A stretch of 64,000 bases of DNA from Cloacibacterium caeni (GTDB lineage Bacteria; Bacteroidota; Bacteroidia; Flavobacteriales; Weeksellaceae): the NCBI RefSeq assembly GCF_907163105.1, contig NZ_OU015321.1:1937001-2001000 (forward strand), written 5' to 3'. The notes beneath the pieces were generated by a model. The model saw only the letters and a list, made by a program, of their open reading frames with translations, did no database searches and was not told the DNA's origin. Shown here in pieces: positions 11,001-19,219 of this stretch. A program made the position numbers and the translations under genes. Positions within the stretch are counted from its first letter, which is position 1; every line of letters starts with the position of its first letter.

Positions 11001-11103
11001 TCTTCCTAGTGGTTCATATTGGTATATTTTAGAATGGACAGAACCCGATACTGGCATTAAAATAAATAATAAAGGTTGGATTCTTCTAAAAAATAGAAAT
11101 TAA
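8074..11103 (+). CDS. T9SS type B cargo protein with choice-of-anchor L domain
   Basis: A 1009-residue exported protein. The signal peptide ends near residue 20 (FINA-Q). Residues about 21-265 match the choice-of-anchor L type of adhesin/surface domain. From about 285 come Ig/PKD-like modules with paired cysteines and the recurring pattern CEGST-x-x-L-D-A-G-x-G. The last about 95 residues contain ITPNGDGLND and the GTYWY-type strand of the gliding-motility-associated (type B) sorting domain, so the protein should cross the outer membrane through the type IX system. About 350 residues are near identical to the next gene, which starts 46 bp downstream. Substrate or partner unknown; surface adhesion is a guess. 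Confidence 0.85.
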   Translation: MNSSKNLSFILLLFITFINAQYINVNTSFTANDLVDKLIGTNNTCLSVSNVSVTGYNSGGIKSYGYVNANSSGFEISEGILLTFGDAANSPGSFTGIQSFGNNSGWNGDNDLETAAGISSTTNATILEFDFIPNTNKISFDYMFLSEQYLRQGDPGTCGYTDGFAFLIKKTTDTNYKNLALVPNTNIPITSETVRGPGGRCQESNSQYFGHYNPNGSPTSFNGQTAILTAETDVIPGTKYHIKLVIADQGNGLYDSGVILKAGSFVGSKDLGPDRLISTNNPLCEGSTLTLDATVFGATYQWYQNGNILTGETSATYTVTSEGRYEVNISSSSCNLRGSITIEYIEKAKVAPKTFTNCDTNFDGNIPIKLDDLNATIITNYKPEFVVKYYQNLTDATLGNANTLPNNWSYNTDTTIYVRVENGVCAPEIQPIQFIFGNKISVTNYSTTICDGDFNNTEAVNLATYLPQLTSETGYTHQFYLTKNDADLEQNPIASSQNLTAATTFYVRIKKSGICDNIAALTLNFGQPNKSTTLPAQVTVCEGSTTILDAGTGFSSYLWSNGATTQTITVGKGDYSVVLTSPNSCTFTQNVKVVESPKAIVDISKFNTTICDQNLDGTIEVNLNNVTSAILLNPGIYSLKYYANATDANAGNANVLNTSWSFSTDTTIFVRVESDYCPAQIYPLDFKFGNRVTVLTSTLSQEVCDDDLDAIKSVNLKTFESFFTTDSTVSITYFNSENDAKNNVNPISSTQNITSTGTYFLRFEKTNSCPNWAKITVNIKTPKASTSLQNVEICKDATYNLDAGTGFDSYKWSTGETSQTVTKGIGEYYVDLESNGCIYRQNVKIIAASEPTIDSVIEQGNSITVNVSGGTAPYEYSLDQINWQTTNIFYNLNRGVQKVYVRDNKKCTIKEYEFSIIKLLNAITPNGDGLNDTLDYSDLRVKKEVKILIFDRFGKKIFSNENSTSYIWDGTENGRPLPSGSYWYILEWTEPDTGIKINNKGWILLKNRN
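9419..10440 (+). repeat. Direct repeat copy 1 (second copy at 13626-14647)
   Basis: This stretch recurs 4207 bp downstream with high nucleotide identity and no change of register between the two anchor points I checked (9419 with 13626, and 10171 with 14378). It encodes the same Cys-rich Ig-like modules in both cargo proteins. Similarity continues more weakly to the C-termini, where a 12-bp shift appears (10641 with 14860). Confidence 0.85.
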
Positions 11104-11124
11104 AATTCTCCCGAAAAAAAACAT

Positions 11125-11132
11125 TACATTTG
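11125..11132 (+). promoter_or_regulatory. Promoter -7 element of the IgGFc-binding-like protein gene
   Basis: TACATTTG fits TAnnTTTG, 17 nt before the start codon, so the second cargo gene can be transcribed on its own. Confidence 0.5.
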
Positions 11133-11149
11133 TTAAGTTTTTTTAACAA

Positions 11150-14100
11150 ATGAAGAAATTATTTACTTTTTTACTATTCTTATTTTTCATCACGAAAAGT
11201 TTCGCTCAATTTGATACTGAACACTGGTTTGCACCAATGGCAGATGCTTCTAATGGCTCAGAAGCTCAACAATATATTTATGTTTCCACTAATGAATCTA
11301 CTCCTTTTAAAGTAGACATCTACAACAATAATATCGTCATAGGAACCATCAATAATCTGAGCAAAGGAAGTCCTCAGAAATTTTATATCCCCAGAGAGTA
11401 TATTATCACCAGTAATAATATAGAAATCAATGCAAAAGCTACCTTAGGTTTACACCTGGTAGGAGAAAAAAAATTCTTTGCCAATTTAAGATTCTCTGTA
11501 TTTAACCACGCCGAAATTCTCACTTCTAAAGGTAAATCTGCATTAGGAAAAAACTTCTATATAGGAATGGGAGAACAATACAATCCTAATAATGCAGCTA
11601 ATAGAAATGGTTTAAATGCTATAGCGAGTGTAATCGCTACAGAAAACAATACTACGATAAAACTTAGTGGTTACAATAAAGATGTTATCTTTTCAGACGG
11701 AACTACTGATGATGAAAAAACCATCATTCTTGATAAAGGTGAATCTTATATTTTTGAAACTCGTGTTTCTGATGGAATCCCAAATTTAGACGGCCTTATT
11801 GGTGCAAACATAGCTGCTGACAAACCCGTTTCAGTTACCAATGGAAATTTCCTTAGCCTTGCAGAGAACAAAGCGAATTATGATATTATAATGGACCAAT
11901 CTGCTCCTACAGATCGATTAGGGACAGAATATGTTGTATTGAAAGGTAACGGAACTGCAAATGGATTAACCAATGGTTACACGGAAAAATCCCTTGTTAT
12001 TGCCACTGAAGACAACACTGAAGTTTACGTAAATGGTTCTACCACACCTATTACTACTCTTAGCAAAGGACAATTTTATTTCATAAGAGGGAATTTTTAT
12101 AATCCTAGTGGCAACATTTATAACTTGTATATTAAATCTACAAAACCTATTTATGTATATCAGTTTTTAGCAGGAACTGATGGAGCCGATGGAACTCCAG
12201 AATTTGCGACGGGCGGTTTCAATTTTATTCCAGCACTTAGCTGTTATCTTCCGAGTAATATAGATGAAATAGGTTTTGTAAGTGAAATGCCATATCGCTC
12301 TTATTTTGAAAATTATTATAACACAAAACTCAATATTATTACCGAAAAAGGAGCAACAGTTTCTATCAACGGAACTCCAATTAACTCCAGTTATGGACCA
12401 TTTGCGTTAAGTGGAAACTCTGCTTGGGAAACTTATGTAGTTCCCAATGTTTCGGGAAATGTTACTATAAAATCTACAAGATCTGTTACTGCGGGAATTG
12501 CTGCTGGTAATGGTGCAGTAGGTTACGGTGGTTATTTCGCAGGATTCAATTCCGTTCCCATTATTTCCAAAGGAGGCGATTGTGAAAAAGGAAATGTAAC
12601 ACTAGAAGTAGATAATACTTATGATGGTTACCAATGGTATTATAATGGAAATCCTTATACAGGATCTGGAGCAAACACCTACATCATCACTCCCACAGAA
12701 AGTGGAGATTACTACGTAAAAATTACCAAAGCCAGTTGTGGAAGCCTTGACTCTCCTATTTTTAAATTTCAAAGATGTCCTTTTAAAACGACATTAGCGA
12801 TAGAAGTAAGCGACTGCGCTCCTACCTATAAAATCACACCTAAATTTTCTACATCTACCCAAACTATAGATGTTAGTTCTATAAAAATTACAAAAGCTCC
12901 ATCTTATGGAACTGCTACTATAGATGCTACTACAGGCGAAATAACTTATACTTTAACGGATACTACTGTAATTTCAGATACTTTTACCTATTCTTTTTCT
13001 GGCACAGACCCTAATTATCCAGATACAGAATTTGTAACAGTAAATATTATTGTCAATAGATTAAAAACCATTACTGGTGAAGCGCTTGCTTGTATTAAAC
13101 CTGATAAAACAGGGGATTTTGACCTTACACAAGCCAAAGTTTCTAATGACACAAACATTACCAAGGTAGAATATTTTGAAAATTATGATGCCGCAACGAA
13201 AACTTTCTCTAATCCAATTGCTAATTTCACCAGCTATAACTCTGTGCCAAAAACCATTTATGCAAAAGTGACAAACAGCTATGGTTGTACAGAAATGGCA
13301 GAGATAAATTTGAATTTTTATCCTATTCCAAATATTGATACGCTAAAATTTGATTCTACTTTATGCGATACTGATTTTGACGGACTTTACGAACCAGATT
13401 TCGATGAAATTTCTAAAACCATTGTAAATAATTCAGCAGATTTTGACATTTATTATTTTGACAATCCAGCGTTTAATTTCCCTGCGTTACCAAAAAATTG
13501 GACTTACACTACACCAACCCGAGTTTACATTTTAGTAGCTTCTAGAAATGGCTGTACCAATGCAACTGGCTTTTTGGATTTCAAAATTGGTGACAAAATT
13601 TCGGTTACAGACGCTACTTCTCAAATTTGTGATGGCGATTTTAACAATACAGAAGCGGTAAATTTAGATACTTATTTACCTCAACTTACATCAGAAACTG
13701 CTTATACACACCAATTTTATCTCACCAAAAATGATGCAGATTTAGAACAAAATCCTATTTCTGCTTCACAGAATTTAACCGCAACTACTACTTTCTATGT
13801 AAGAATCAAAAAATCTGGAATTTGTGATAACATTGCTGCTCTTACGCTTAATTTCGGGCAACCCAATAAATCTACTACACTTCCTGCTCAAGTTACCGTC
13901 TGCGAAGGAAGCACCACAACTTTAGATGCAGGAACTGGTTTTACTTCTTATCTTTGGAGCAATGGAGCCAGAACTCAAACAATTACTGTAGGAAAAGGAG
14001 ATTATTCTGTAATTCTGACTTCTCCAAATTCGTGTACTTTCACTCAAAATGTAAAAGTTGTAGAATCTCCTAAAGCTATGGTAGATGTTTCTAAATTTAA

Positions 14101-15322
14101 TACTACCATTTGTGACCAAAATTTAGATGGAACCATCGAAGTAAATCTCAACAACGTCACTTCTGCAATTCTTCTAAATTCTGGAATCTATCGAGTTAAA
14201 TATTACACAAATATTACCGATGCAAATACTGGAAACACGAATATTTTAAACAATTCTTGGTCATTTTCTACAGACACAACTATTTTTGTAAGGGTAGAAT
14301 CTGATTATTGTCCTGTTCAGATTTATCCTCTAGATTTTAAATTTGGAAATAGAGTAACTGTCTTAACTTCTACTCTTTCTCAAGAGGTTTGTGATGATGA
14401 TTTAGATGCCATAAAATCTGTAAATCTTAAAACATTTGAGTCTTTCTTTACCACGGACAATAGCGTTTCCATCACTTATTTCAACTCTGAAAATGATGCT
14501 AAAAATAATGTCAACCCTATTTCGAGCACTCAAAATGTTACTTCAACGGGAACTTATTTCTTAAGATTCGAAAAAGTAAATTCTTGTCCGAATTGGGCAA
14601 AAATTACCGTAAATATTAAAATACCAAAAGCTTCGACTACTCTTCAAAATAAAACAATTTGTAAGAATACAACTACTGTTGTAGACGCTGGTACTGGTTT
14701 TACCTATTACAAGTGGAGCAATGGAACTGAAGGTGCTACATTACAAACCGCTACTTATGGAGTAGGAACGCATTATGTAGAACTTACTTCTACAAATGGT
14801 TGTATTTACAAGCAATCTTTTACGATTTCCGAAGCAGTAGACCCTGTAATTGACAGTGTGATAGAACAAGGAAACAGCATTACCGTAAATGTTTCTGGTG
14901 GAACTGCACCTTATGAATATTCTTTAGACCAAATCAATTGGCAAAAATCCAATTTCTTTGATAATTTAAGACGTGGCGTGCAAAAAGTCTATGTACGAGA
15001 CGCTAACATTTGTACTCCTATAGAATATGAATTTTCCATTATTAATCTTATCAATGCCATTACTCCAAATGGTGATGGAATAAATGACGTACTAGATTAC
15101 TCAGATTTACGAGTGAAAAAAGACGTGAAAATTTCTATTTTTGATAGATTTGGGAAAAAAGTGTACTCTAGTGAAAAACAATCCAATTACATTTGGAATG
15201 GAACAGAAAACGGAAGAAGTATCATCACGGGAACATATTGGTATGTTTTAGAATGGACAGAACCTGATACCAACACTAAGATTACTTATAAAAACTGGAT
15301 TATTGTAAAAAACCGAAATTAA
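11150..15322 (+). CDS. T9SS type B cargo protein with IgGFc-binding-like N-terminal region
   Basis: A 1390-residue exported protein. The signal peptide ends near residue 19 (KSFA-Q). Residues about 20-470 resemble the IgGFc-binding protein N-terminal region seen in large bacterial surface proteins. Next come an Ig-like segment (about 475-545) and a cadherin/Big-like segment (about 560-640, TIDATTGEITYT). A tandem of Ig-like modules follows, nearly identical to those of the preceding gene, and then a type B sorting domain with ITPNGDGIND. The two genes probably arose by duplication of a shared 3' half joined to different N-terminal domains. The ligand is unknown. Confidence 0.85.
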   Translation: MKKLFTFLLFLFFITKSFAQFDTEHWFAPMADASNGSEAQQYIYVSTNESTPFKVDIYNNNIVIGTINNLSKGSPQKFYIPREYIITSNNIEINAKATLGLHLVGEKKFFANLRFSVFNHAEILTSKGKSALGKNFYIGMGEQYNPNNAANRNGLNAIASVIATENNTTIKLSGYNKDVIFSDGTTDDEKTIILDKGESYIFETRVSDGIPNLDGLIGANIAADKPVSVTNGNFLSLAENKANYDIIMDQSAPTDRLGTEYVVLKGNGTANGLTNGYTEKSLVIATEDNTEVYVNGSTTPITTLSKGQFYFIRGNFYNPSGNIYNLYIKSTKPIYVYQFLAGTDGADGTPEFATGGFNFIPALSCYLPSNIDEIGFVSEMPYRSYFENYYNTKLNIITEKGATVSINGTPINSSYGPFALSGNSAWETYVVPNVSGNVTIKSTRSVTAGIAAGNGAVGYGGYFAGFNSVPIISKGGDCEKGNVTLEVDNTYDGYQWYYNGNPYTGSGANTYIITPTESGDYYVKITKASCGSLDSPIFKFQRCPFKTTLAIEVSDCAPTYKITPKFSTSTQTIDVSSIKITKAPSYGTATIDATTGEITYTLTDTTVISDTFTYSFSGTDPNYPDTEFVTVNIIVNRLKTITGEALACIKPDKTGDFDLTQAKVSNDTNITKVEYFENYDAATKTFSNPIANFTSYNSVPKTIYAKVTNSYGCTEMAEINLNFYPIPNIDTLKFDSTLCDTDFDGLYEPDFDEISKTIVNNSADFDIYYFDNPAFNFPALPKNWTYTTPTRVYILVASRNGCTNATGFLDFKIGDKISVTDATSQICDGDFNNTEAVNLDTYLPQLTSETAYTHQFYLTKNDADLEQNPISASQNLTATTTFYVRIKKSGICDNIAALTLNFGQPNKSTTLPAQVTVCEGSTTTLDAGTGFTSYLWSNGARTQTITVGKGDYSVILTSPNSCTFTQNVKVVESPKAMVDVSKFNTTICDQNLDGTIEVNLNNVTSAILLNSGIYRVKYYTNITDANTGNTNILNNSWSFSTDTTIFVRVESDYCPVQIYPLDFKFGNRVTVLTSTLSQEVCDDDLDAIKSVNLKTFESFFTTDNSVSITYFNSENDAKNNVNPISSTQNVTSTGTYFLRFEKVNSCPNWAKITVNIKIPKASTTLQNKTICKNTTTVVDAGTGFTYYKWSNGTEGATLQTATYGVGTHYVELTSTNGCIYKQSFTISEAVDPVIDSVIEQGNSITVNVSGGTAPYEYSLDQINWQKSNFFDNLRRGVQKVYVRDANICTPIEYEFSIINLINAITPNGDGINDVLDYSDLRVKKDVKISIFDRFGKKVYSSEKQSNYIWNGTENGRSIITGTYWYVLEWTEPDTNTKITYKNWIIVKNRN
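13626..14647 (+). repeat. Direct repeat copy 2 (first copy at 9419-10440)
   Basis: Colinear copy of 9419-10440 at an offset of 4207 bp. Differences are mostly single synonymous or conservative changes, which suggests recent duplication or gene conversion. Confidence 0.85.
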
Positions 15323-15330
15323 TACGACAC

Positions 15331-15360
15331 AAAGCTTCCTAAAATTTAGGAAGCTTTTTT
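15331..15360 (+). terminator. Terminator after the second T9SS cargo gene
   Basis: AAAGCTTCCTA and TAGGAAGCTTT pair around a short loop and are followed by T residues. Confidence 0.75.
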
Positions 15361-15399
15361 ATTAAGAAAATTTAATTTTCATGATTAAAAAAAAACGTT

Positions 15400-15407
15400 T
15401 AATTTTG
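15400..15407 (+). promoter_or_regulatory. Promoter -7 element of guaB
   Basis: TAATTTTG fits TAnnTTTG, 14 nt before the guaB start. Confidence 0.5.
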
Positions 15408-15421
15408 CAAAGAAAGTAAAG

Positions 15422-16882
15422 ATGTCTATTCACAACAAAATCGTAGAAACCGCCATCACCTTTGATGATGTGCTTCTTATCCCTTCTTACTCAGAAGTTT
15501 TACCCAATCAAGTTTCTCTTAAATCTAGAATTTCAGACAAAATCACGCTAAATGTTCCTATCGTTTCCGCAGCGATGGATACGGTTACAGAAGCAGATTT
15601 GGCTATTGCTATTGCCAGAGTTGGAGGTTTAGGTTTTATTCATAAAAACATGCCTATTCCAGAACAAGCTGCACAAGTAAACCGTGTAAAACGTTCAGAA
15701 AACGGAATGATTGCTGATCCTGTTACGCTTTCTAAAGATCATACTTTAGCTGAAGCTAAGGAACTTATGGCGAAATATAAAATCTCTGGACTTCCAGTAG
15801 TAGATACAGACAATAAATTAATTGGAATCATTACCAATCGTGATGTAAAATATCAAGAAAATCTTTCTGCAAAAGTAGAAGAATTGATGACCAAAGAAAA
15901 TCTTATCACTTCTGATAAATCTACCAACTTAGAGCAAGCCAAAGAAATTTTGCTTAAAAACAGAATAGAAAAACTACCGATTGTAGATTCAGAAAATCAT
16001 TTGGTAGGATTAATTACCATAAAAGATATAGACAATCAATTAGAATATCCTCAAGCCAATAAAGACCAAAACGGAAGATTAATCGTAGGAGCTGGAGTTG
16101 GTGTAGGAGATGACACAATGACTAGAGTTGCAGCATTAGTAGAAGCTGGTGTAGATATTATCGCAGTAGATTCAGCGCATGGTCATTCTAAAGGTGTTCT
16201 CGATAAAATTACAGAAATTAGAAATGCTTTTCCAGATTTAGATATTGTAGGCGGAAACATTGTTACAGCAGATGCAGCTGAAGCTTTAATCAAAGCTGGA
16301 GCGAATGTTCTAAAAGTAGGAGTTGGCCCTGGTTCTATCTGTACTACTAGAGTTGTTGCAGGTGTTGGTGTTCCTCAACTTTCGGCAATTTATAACGTTT
16401 ATGAAAAAGCTAAAGAATATAATGTAGCCGTAATTGCAGATGGTGGAATAAAACTTTCTGGTGATATTGTAAAAGCTATCGCTTCTGGAGCTGGCGCAGT
16501 AATGCTAGGTTCACTTTTAGCAGGAACGGAAGAAGCACCAGGTGAAGAAATTATTTTCCAAGGTAGAAAATTCAAATCTTACCAAGGAATGGGAAGTCTT
16601 TCTGCCATGAAACGTGGCGGAAAAGAAAGATATTTCCAAAGTGAAGCCAAAAAATTTGTTCCAGAAGGAATCGAAGGAAGAGTTCCATACAAAGGAAAAT
16701 TAGAAGACGTAATCTTCCAATTGACTGGTGGAATTAGAGCTGGAATGGGTTATTGCGGAACAAAAGATATCGAAACTTTACAAAAAGACGGAAAAATGGT
16801 GATGATTACAGGTTCTGGATTGAAAGAATCTCATCCTCACGATGTAATTATTACGCAAGAAGCTCCGAATTATTCACTATAA
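15422..16882 (+). CDS. guaB: Inosine-5'-monophosphate dehydrogenase
   Basis: GuaB oxidises IMP to XMP with NAD+, the committed step to guanine nucleotides. The 486-residue protein has the TIM-barrel start (DDVLLIP, 15-21), two CBS domains inserted at about 94-205, and the catalytic loop GPGSICTTR with Cys307. The flap region with the MGSLSAM segment lies near residues 395-401. Full length. A terminator follows, and an IS3-family element has inserted a few bases after that terminator without touching the gene. Confidence 0.97.
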   Translation: MSIHNKIVETAITFDDVLLIPSYSEVLPNQVSLKSRISDKITLNVPIVSAAMDTVTEADLAIAIARVGGLGFIHKNMPIPEQAAQVNRVKRSENGMIADPVTLSKDHTLAEAKELMAKYKISGLPVVDTDNKLIGIITNRDVKYQENLSAKVEELMTKENLITSDKSTNLEQAKEILLKNRIEKLPIVDSENHLVGLITIKDIDNQLEYPQANKDQNGRLIVGAGVGVGDDTMTRVAALVEAGVDIIAVDSAHGHSKGVLDKITEIRNAFPDLDIVGGNIVTADAAEALIKAGANVLKVGVGPGSICTTRVVAGVGVPQLSAIYNVYEKAKEYNVAVIADGGIKLSGDIVKAIASGAGAVMLGSLLAGTEEAPGEEIIFQGRKFKSYQGMGSLSAMKRGGKERYFQSEAKKFVPEGIEGRVPYKGKLEDVIFQLTGGIRAGMGYCGTKDIETLQKDGKMVMITGSGLKESHPHDVIITQEAPNYSL

Positions 16883-16903
16883 TTCTTAGAAACTTTAAAA
16901 TAG

Positions 16904-16935
16904 AAATCTCTCAAAAATTTTTGAGAGATTTTTTT
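16904..16935 (+). terminator. Terminator after guaB
   Basis: AAATCTCTCAAAAA and TTTTTGAGAGATTT form a perfect stem with a T-run. The IS element begins about 6 bp later. Confidence 0.8.
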
Positions 16936-16979
16936 ATATCTGTCTTGTCTTGAAAAAAGTTGACTAAAAATTAGATAAT

Positions 16980-17354
16980 ATGTCAACAAAAAAGAAAATT
17001 TCAAAAATTCCAATTGCCCCACAAATTTATAGCGAAGCATTTAAACGTCAAGTTGTAAGTGAATTTGAGAGGGGTTTATTTACTAAAGCAGAACTTCGAA
17101 GACGTTACAATATTCAAGGCAATAGTTGTCTACCAAGATGGTTAAAAAAATATGGTAAATTTACCTATGAAGATAAATTAACTATTGGTCGTCCTATGAA
17201 AGATCCTCAACAACAGCGTATAAAAGAGCTAGAGGCTCAATTAGCAAAAAAAGAAGAAGAATTAAAAGTATTCAAACGATTTATTGAAATAGCTGAACGT
17301 GAGCTTAAAATTGATATTGTAAAAAAGTCTGGTTCCAAGCAGTTGAAGAAATAA
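16980..17354 (+). CDS. IS3-family transposase OrfA
   Basis: 124 residues with an N-terminal helix-turn-helix (about 20-60, EAFKRQVVSEFERG, then LRRRYNI and LPRWLKKYGK). A C-terminal leucine-zipper-like coiled coil (about 78-110) of the kind that multimerises OrfA follows. It binds the IS ends and regulates transposition. Near its 3' end the heptamer A AAA AAG (17321-17327) sits in the correct phase for -1 slippage into the orfB frame, giving the OrfAB fusion transposase. Confidence 0.9.
   Translation: MSTKKKISKIPIAPQIYSEAFKRQVVSEFERGLFTKAELRRRYNIQGNSCLPRWLKKYGKFTYEDKLTIGRPMKDPQQQRIKELEAQLAKKEEELKVFKRFIEIAERELKIDIVKKSGSKQLKK
17321..17327 (+). promoter_or_regulatory. Programmed -1 ribosomal frameshift site of the IS
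   Basis: A AAA AAG reads as (gt)A-AAA-AAG in the orfA frame. After -1 slippage the frame runs open through VWFQAVEEINVNSS into OrfB with no stop. This is the same slippery heptamer as in IS911/IS150-type elements. I found no clear stimulatory hairpin. Confidence 0.85.
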
Positions 17355-17368
17355 ATGTAAATAGTTCA

Positions 17369-18247
17369 TTGACTATTTATGAGTTATGCGAACTGTTTGG
17401 ATACACAAAACAAGCATTTTACAAGCGAAAGTCAAAGGTAAAAACGCCTAAATACAACTCAGAATTATTACGAAGTTTAGTAGTTACTATTCGTAAGCAA
17501 TTACCCCGAACAGGTGGCAAGAAACTTTATGTAATGTTACAAGATGAATTTATAAAACATCATATATCAATTGGTCGGGATCATTTTTTAGATTTTTTAA
17601 AAGCAGAATATTTACAAGTACCTAAAGTTCGAAGATATTACAAAACAACAAACTCAAGACATTGGATGAAACGCTATCCAAATTTAATTAGCAATTTTGT
17701 ACTTAACAGACCTGAGCAAGTTTGGGTTGCTGATATAACTTATTTACGAACAAAAGAGAAAACATACTATTTGCATTTACTCACTGATGCTTGTTCCAAG
17801 AAAATCGTTGGTTATCAACTGTCAGATAATTTAATGAGTTCAACTACAGTAAAAGCTTTAGAAATGGCTTTGATTAACAGGGAAACAAAAAATCAACTCA
17901 TTCACCATTCTGATAGAGGTTTACAATATTGCAGTAAAGAGTATACCGAATTGTTAAAGAAAAACAATATTTTAATTAGTATGACGCAAGAATACGACCC
18001 GTATGAAAATGCAGTAGCAGAAAGAGTAAATGGAATTTTAAAAGAAGAATTTGGTTTACATGAAATATTTGAAAACTATCAAAATTTAAACAAACAAGTT
18101 ACACAAGCCATAACTTTATACAACAATTTTAGAATACATATGTCAATTAATATGATAACTCCAAACCAAGCGCATCAACAAAAAACAATACAATTAAAAC
18201 AATGGAAAAAAATAAATCGTAACAGAATTAATTCTGCTACGATTTAA
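17369..18247 (+). CDS. IS3-family transposase OrfB, DDE integrase core
   Basis: 292 residues counted from a TTG codon, though in practice it is probably translated mainly as the frameshift fusion OrfAB, since no ATG stands near its start. An HTH_21-like region (about 30-80) precedes the retroviral-integrase core (about 113-270). The catalytic triad is visible: Asp122 in VWVADITYL, Asp182 in HHSDRGLQY and Glu218 in NAVAERVNG. There are exactly 35 residues between the second Asp and the Glu, the classical D-D-35-E spacing. No disrupting mutation seen. Confidence 0.9.
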   Translation: MTIYELCELFGYTKQAFYKRKSKVKTPKYNSELLRSLVVTIRKQLPRTGGKKLYVMLQDEFIKHHISIGRDHFLDFLKAEYLQVPKVRRYYKTTNSRHWMKRYPNLISNFVLNRPEQVWVADITYLRTKEKTYYLHLLTDACSKKIVGYQLSDNLMSSTTVKALEMALINRETKNQLIHHSDRGLQYCSKEYTELLKKNNILISMTQEYDPYENAVAERVNGILKEEFGLHEIFENYQNLNKQVTQAITLYNNFRIHMSINMITPNQAHQQKTIQLKQWKKINRNRINSATI

Positions 18248-18315
18248 CTATATTTGAATTATTAACGAGTCAACCTTTTTTAGGACAACTCAATCTTTAC
18301 TAAAAACTTATAATT

Positions 18316-18813
18316 ATGTTTGAATTAATTTGGGGAATATTAAACTTTGTTTTAATCTTCTATTTACTTTACATCTTACTTTACTCTGTAAAACTAATAA
18401 AAGAAAAGTTTGGAATTTTTGCTTCATTTATTTTTGTCATCGGTATAATGTCTTTTGCATCACCAGAAAATAAAGAAAAGGATTCAAAAGAATTTCCTGT
18501 AGAGGAAAAAGTAAATTCTGAAATAAACAAAATAAGTGGTTTTAAAAATATTAAAATAGATAAGCAAATTGCTACATCAAAAAATTTATTCATTTATTTT
18601 AAAAACACAAATGGAAGCATCGTTCCCGTCAAATATTCAAGTACTTATGAAGGTTTTGTTTCTGGAAAACATTGGGATGTTTCTGATATTAATTTAACAA
18701 AAGTTCAAAATAATACATATAGTTATAATGTTGATGGAACTCTTAAATGGAGAATTTTTGGATTAGAATTATATTCACAACCAAAGTATTATTTTGGAAC
18801 AGTAAATTTTTAA
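18316..18813 (+). CDS. Membrane-anchored protein of unknown function
   Basis: 165 residues. Two hydrophobic segments (about 3-25 and 34-48) anchor a soluble domain (about 50-165) that has the charged stretch SPENKEKDSKE and then a beta-rich part. I do not recognise the family. It starts 23 bp after the right end of the IS, so it was probably the downstream neighbour of guaB before the insertion, and its promoter may have been displaced or replaced. The DoxX-like gene follows 16 bp later and may be cotranscribed. Confidence 0.6.
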   Translation: MFELIWGILNFVLIFYLLYILLYSVKLIKEKFGIFASFIFVIGIMSFASPENKEKDSKEFPVEEKVNSEINKISGFKNIKIDKQIATSKNLFIYFKNTNGSIVPVKYSSTYEGFVSGKHWDVSDINLTKVQNNTYSYNVDGTLKWRIFGLELYSQPKYYFGTVNF

Positions 18814-18829
18814 CCCAAAACTTAAAATT

Positions 18830-19201
18830 ATGAAAACAGTTTACAACATTTTATGCATTCTCTTCGGAGTGGGAATGATTATTTTCGGGGCAAATAAATT
18901 TTTCAACTTTATGCCAACACCAAAACTAACCCCAGAACAACTAGAAATGTTCGGTGCTTTTGGCAAAATTGGTTGGTTAATGCCTCTCATTGCGATTACA
19001 GAAATTGTAGGAGGACTTTTAGTATTACTTCCAAAAACGAGAGCAGTTGGCGCATTAGTTATGTTACCAATTATTATTGGGATTTTAGCGCATCATTTTC
19101 ACCATGATCCTGCTGGAATTGTTCCAGGATTGGTTTTCGCGGTGATTTTACTTTGGATTTTGTGGGAAAACAGAAAAAAATATGCTCAACTGATGAACTG
19201 A
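18830..19201 (+). CDS. DoxX-like small integral membrane protein
   Basis: 123 residues with four predicted transmembrane helices (about 5-25, 47-67, 73-90, 96-114) and the short loop FxPTPKLTPEQ after helix 1. Layout and length fit the DoxX/DoxX-like superfamily. The biochemical role in this group is not established. It lies 16 bp after the preceding membrane protein gene and converges with the MFS gene. Confidence 0.7.
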   Translation: MKTVYNILCILFGVGMIIFGANKFFNFMPTPKLTPEQLEMFGAFGKIGWLMPLIAITEIVGGLLVLLPKTRAVGALVMLPIIIGILAHHFHHDPAGIVPGLVFAVILLWILWENRKKYAQLMN

Positions 19202-19219
19202 TATTCTAAAGCTCAATTT

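Larger units (their letters stand above)
16941..18292 (+). mobile_element. Complete IS3-family insertion sequence, 1352 bp
   Basis: The left end TGTCTTGTCTTGAAAAAAGT matches the reverse complement of the right end (ending 18292) at most of the first 25 positions, including the inner TTGACT; the ends are TG and CA. The 3-bp direct repeat ATC flanks the element (16938-16940 and 18293-18295), the target duplication size of IS3 elements. Inside are orfA and orfB in the -1 relation typical of the family. All parts look intact, so it could be active. Confidence 0.88.
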
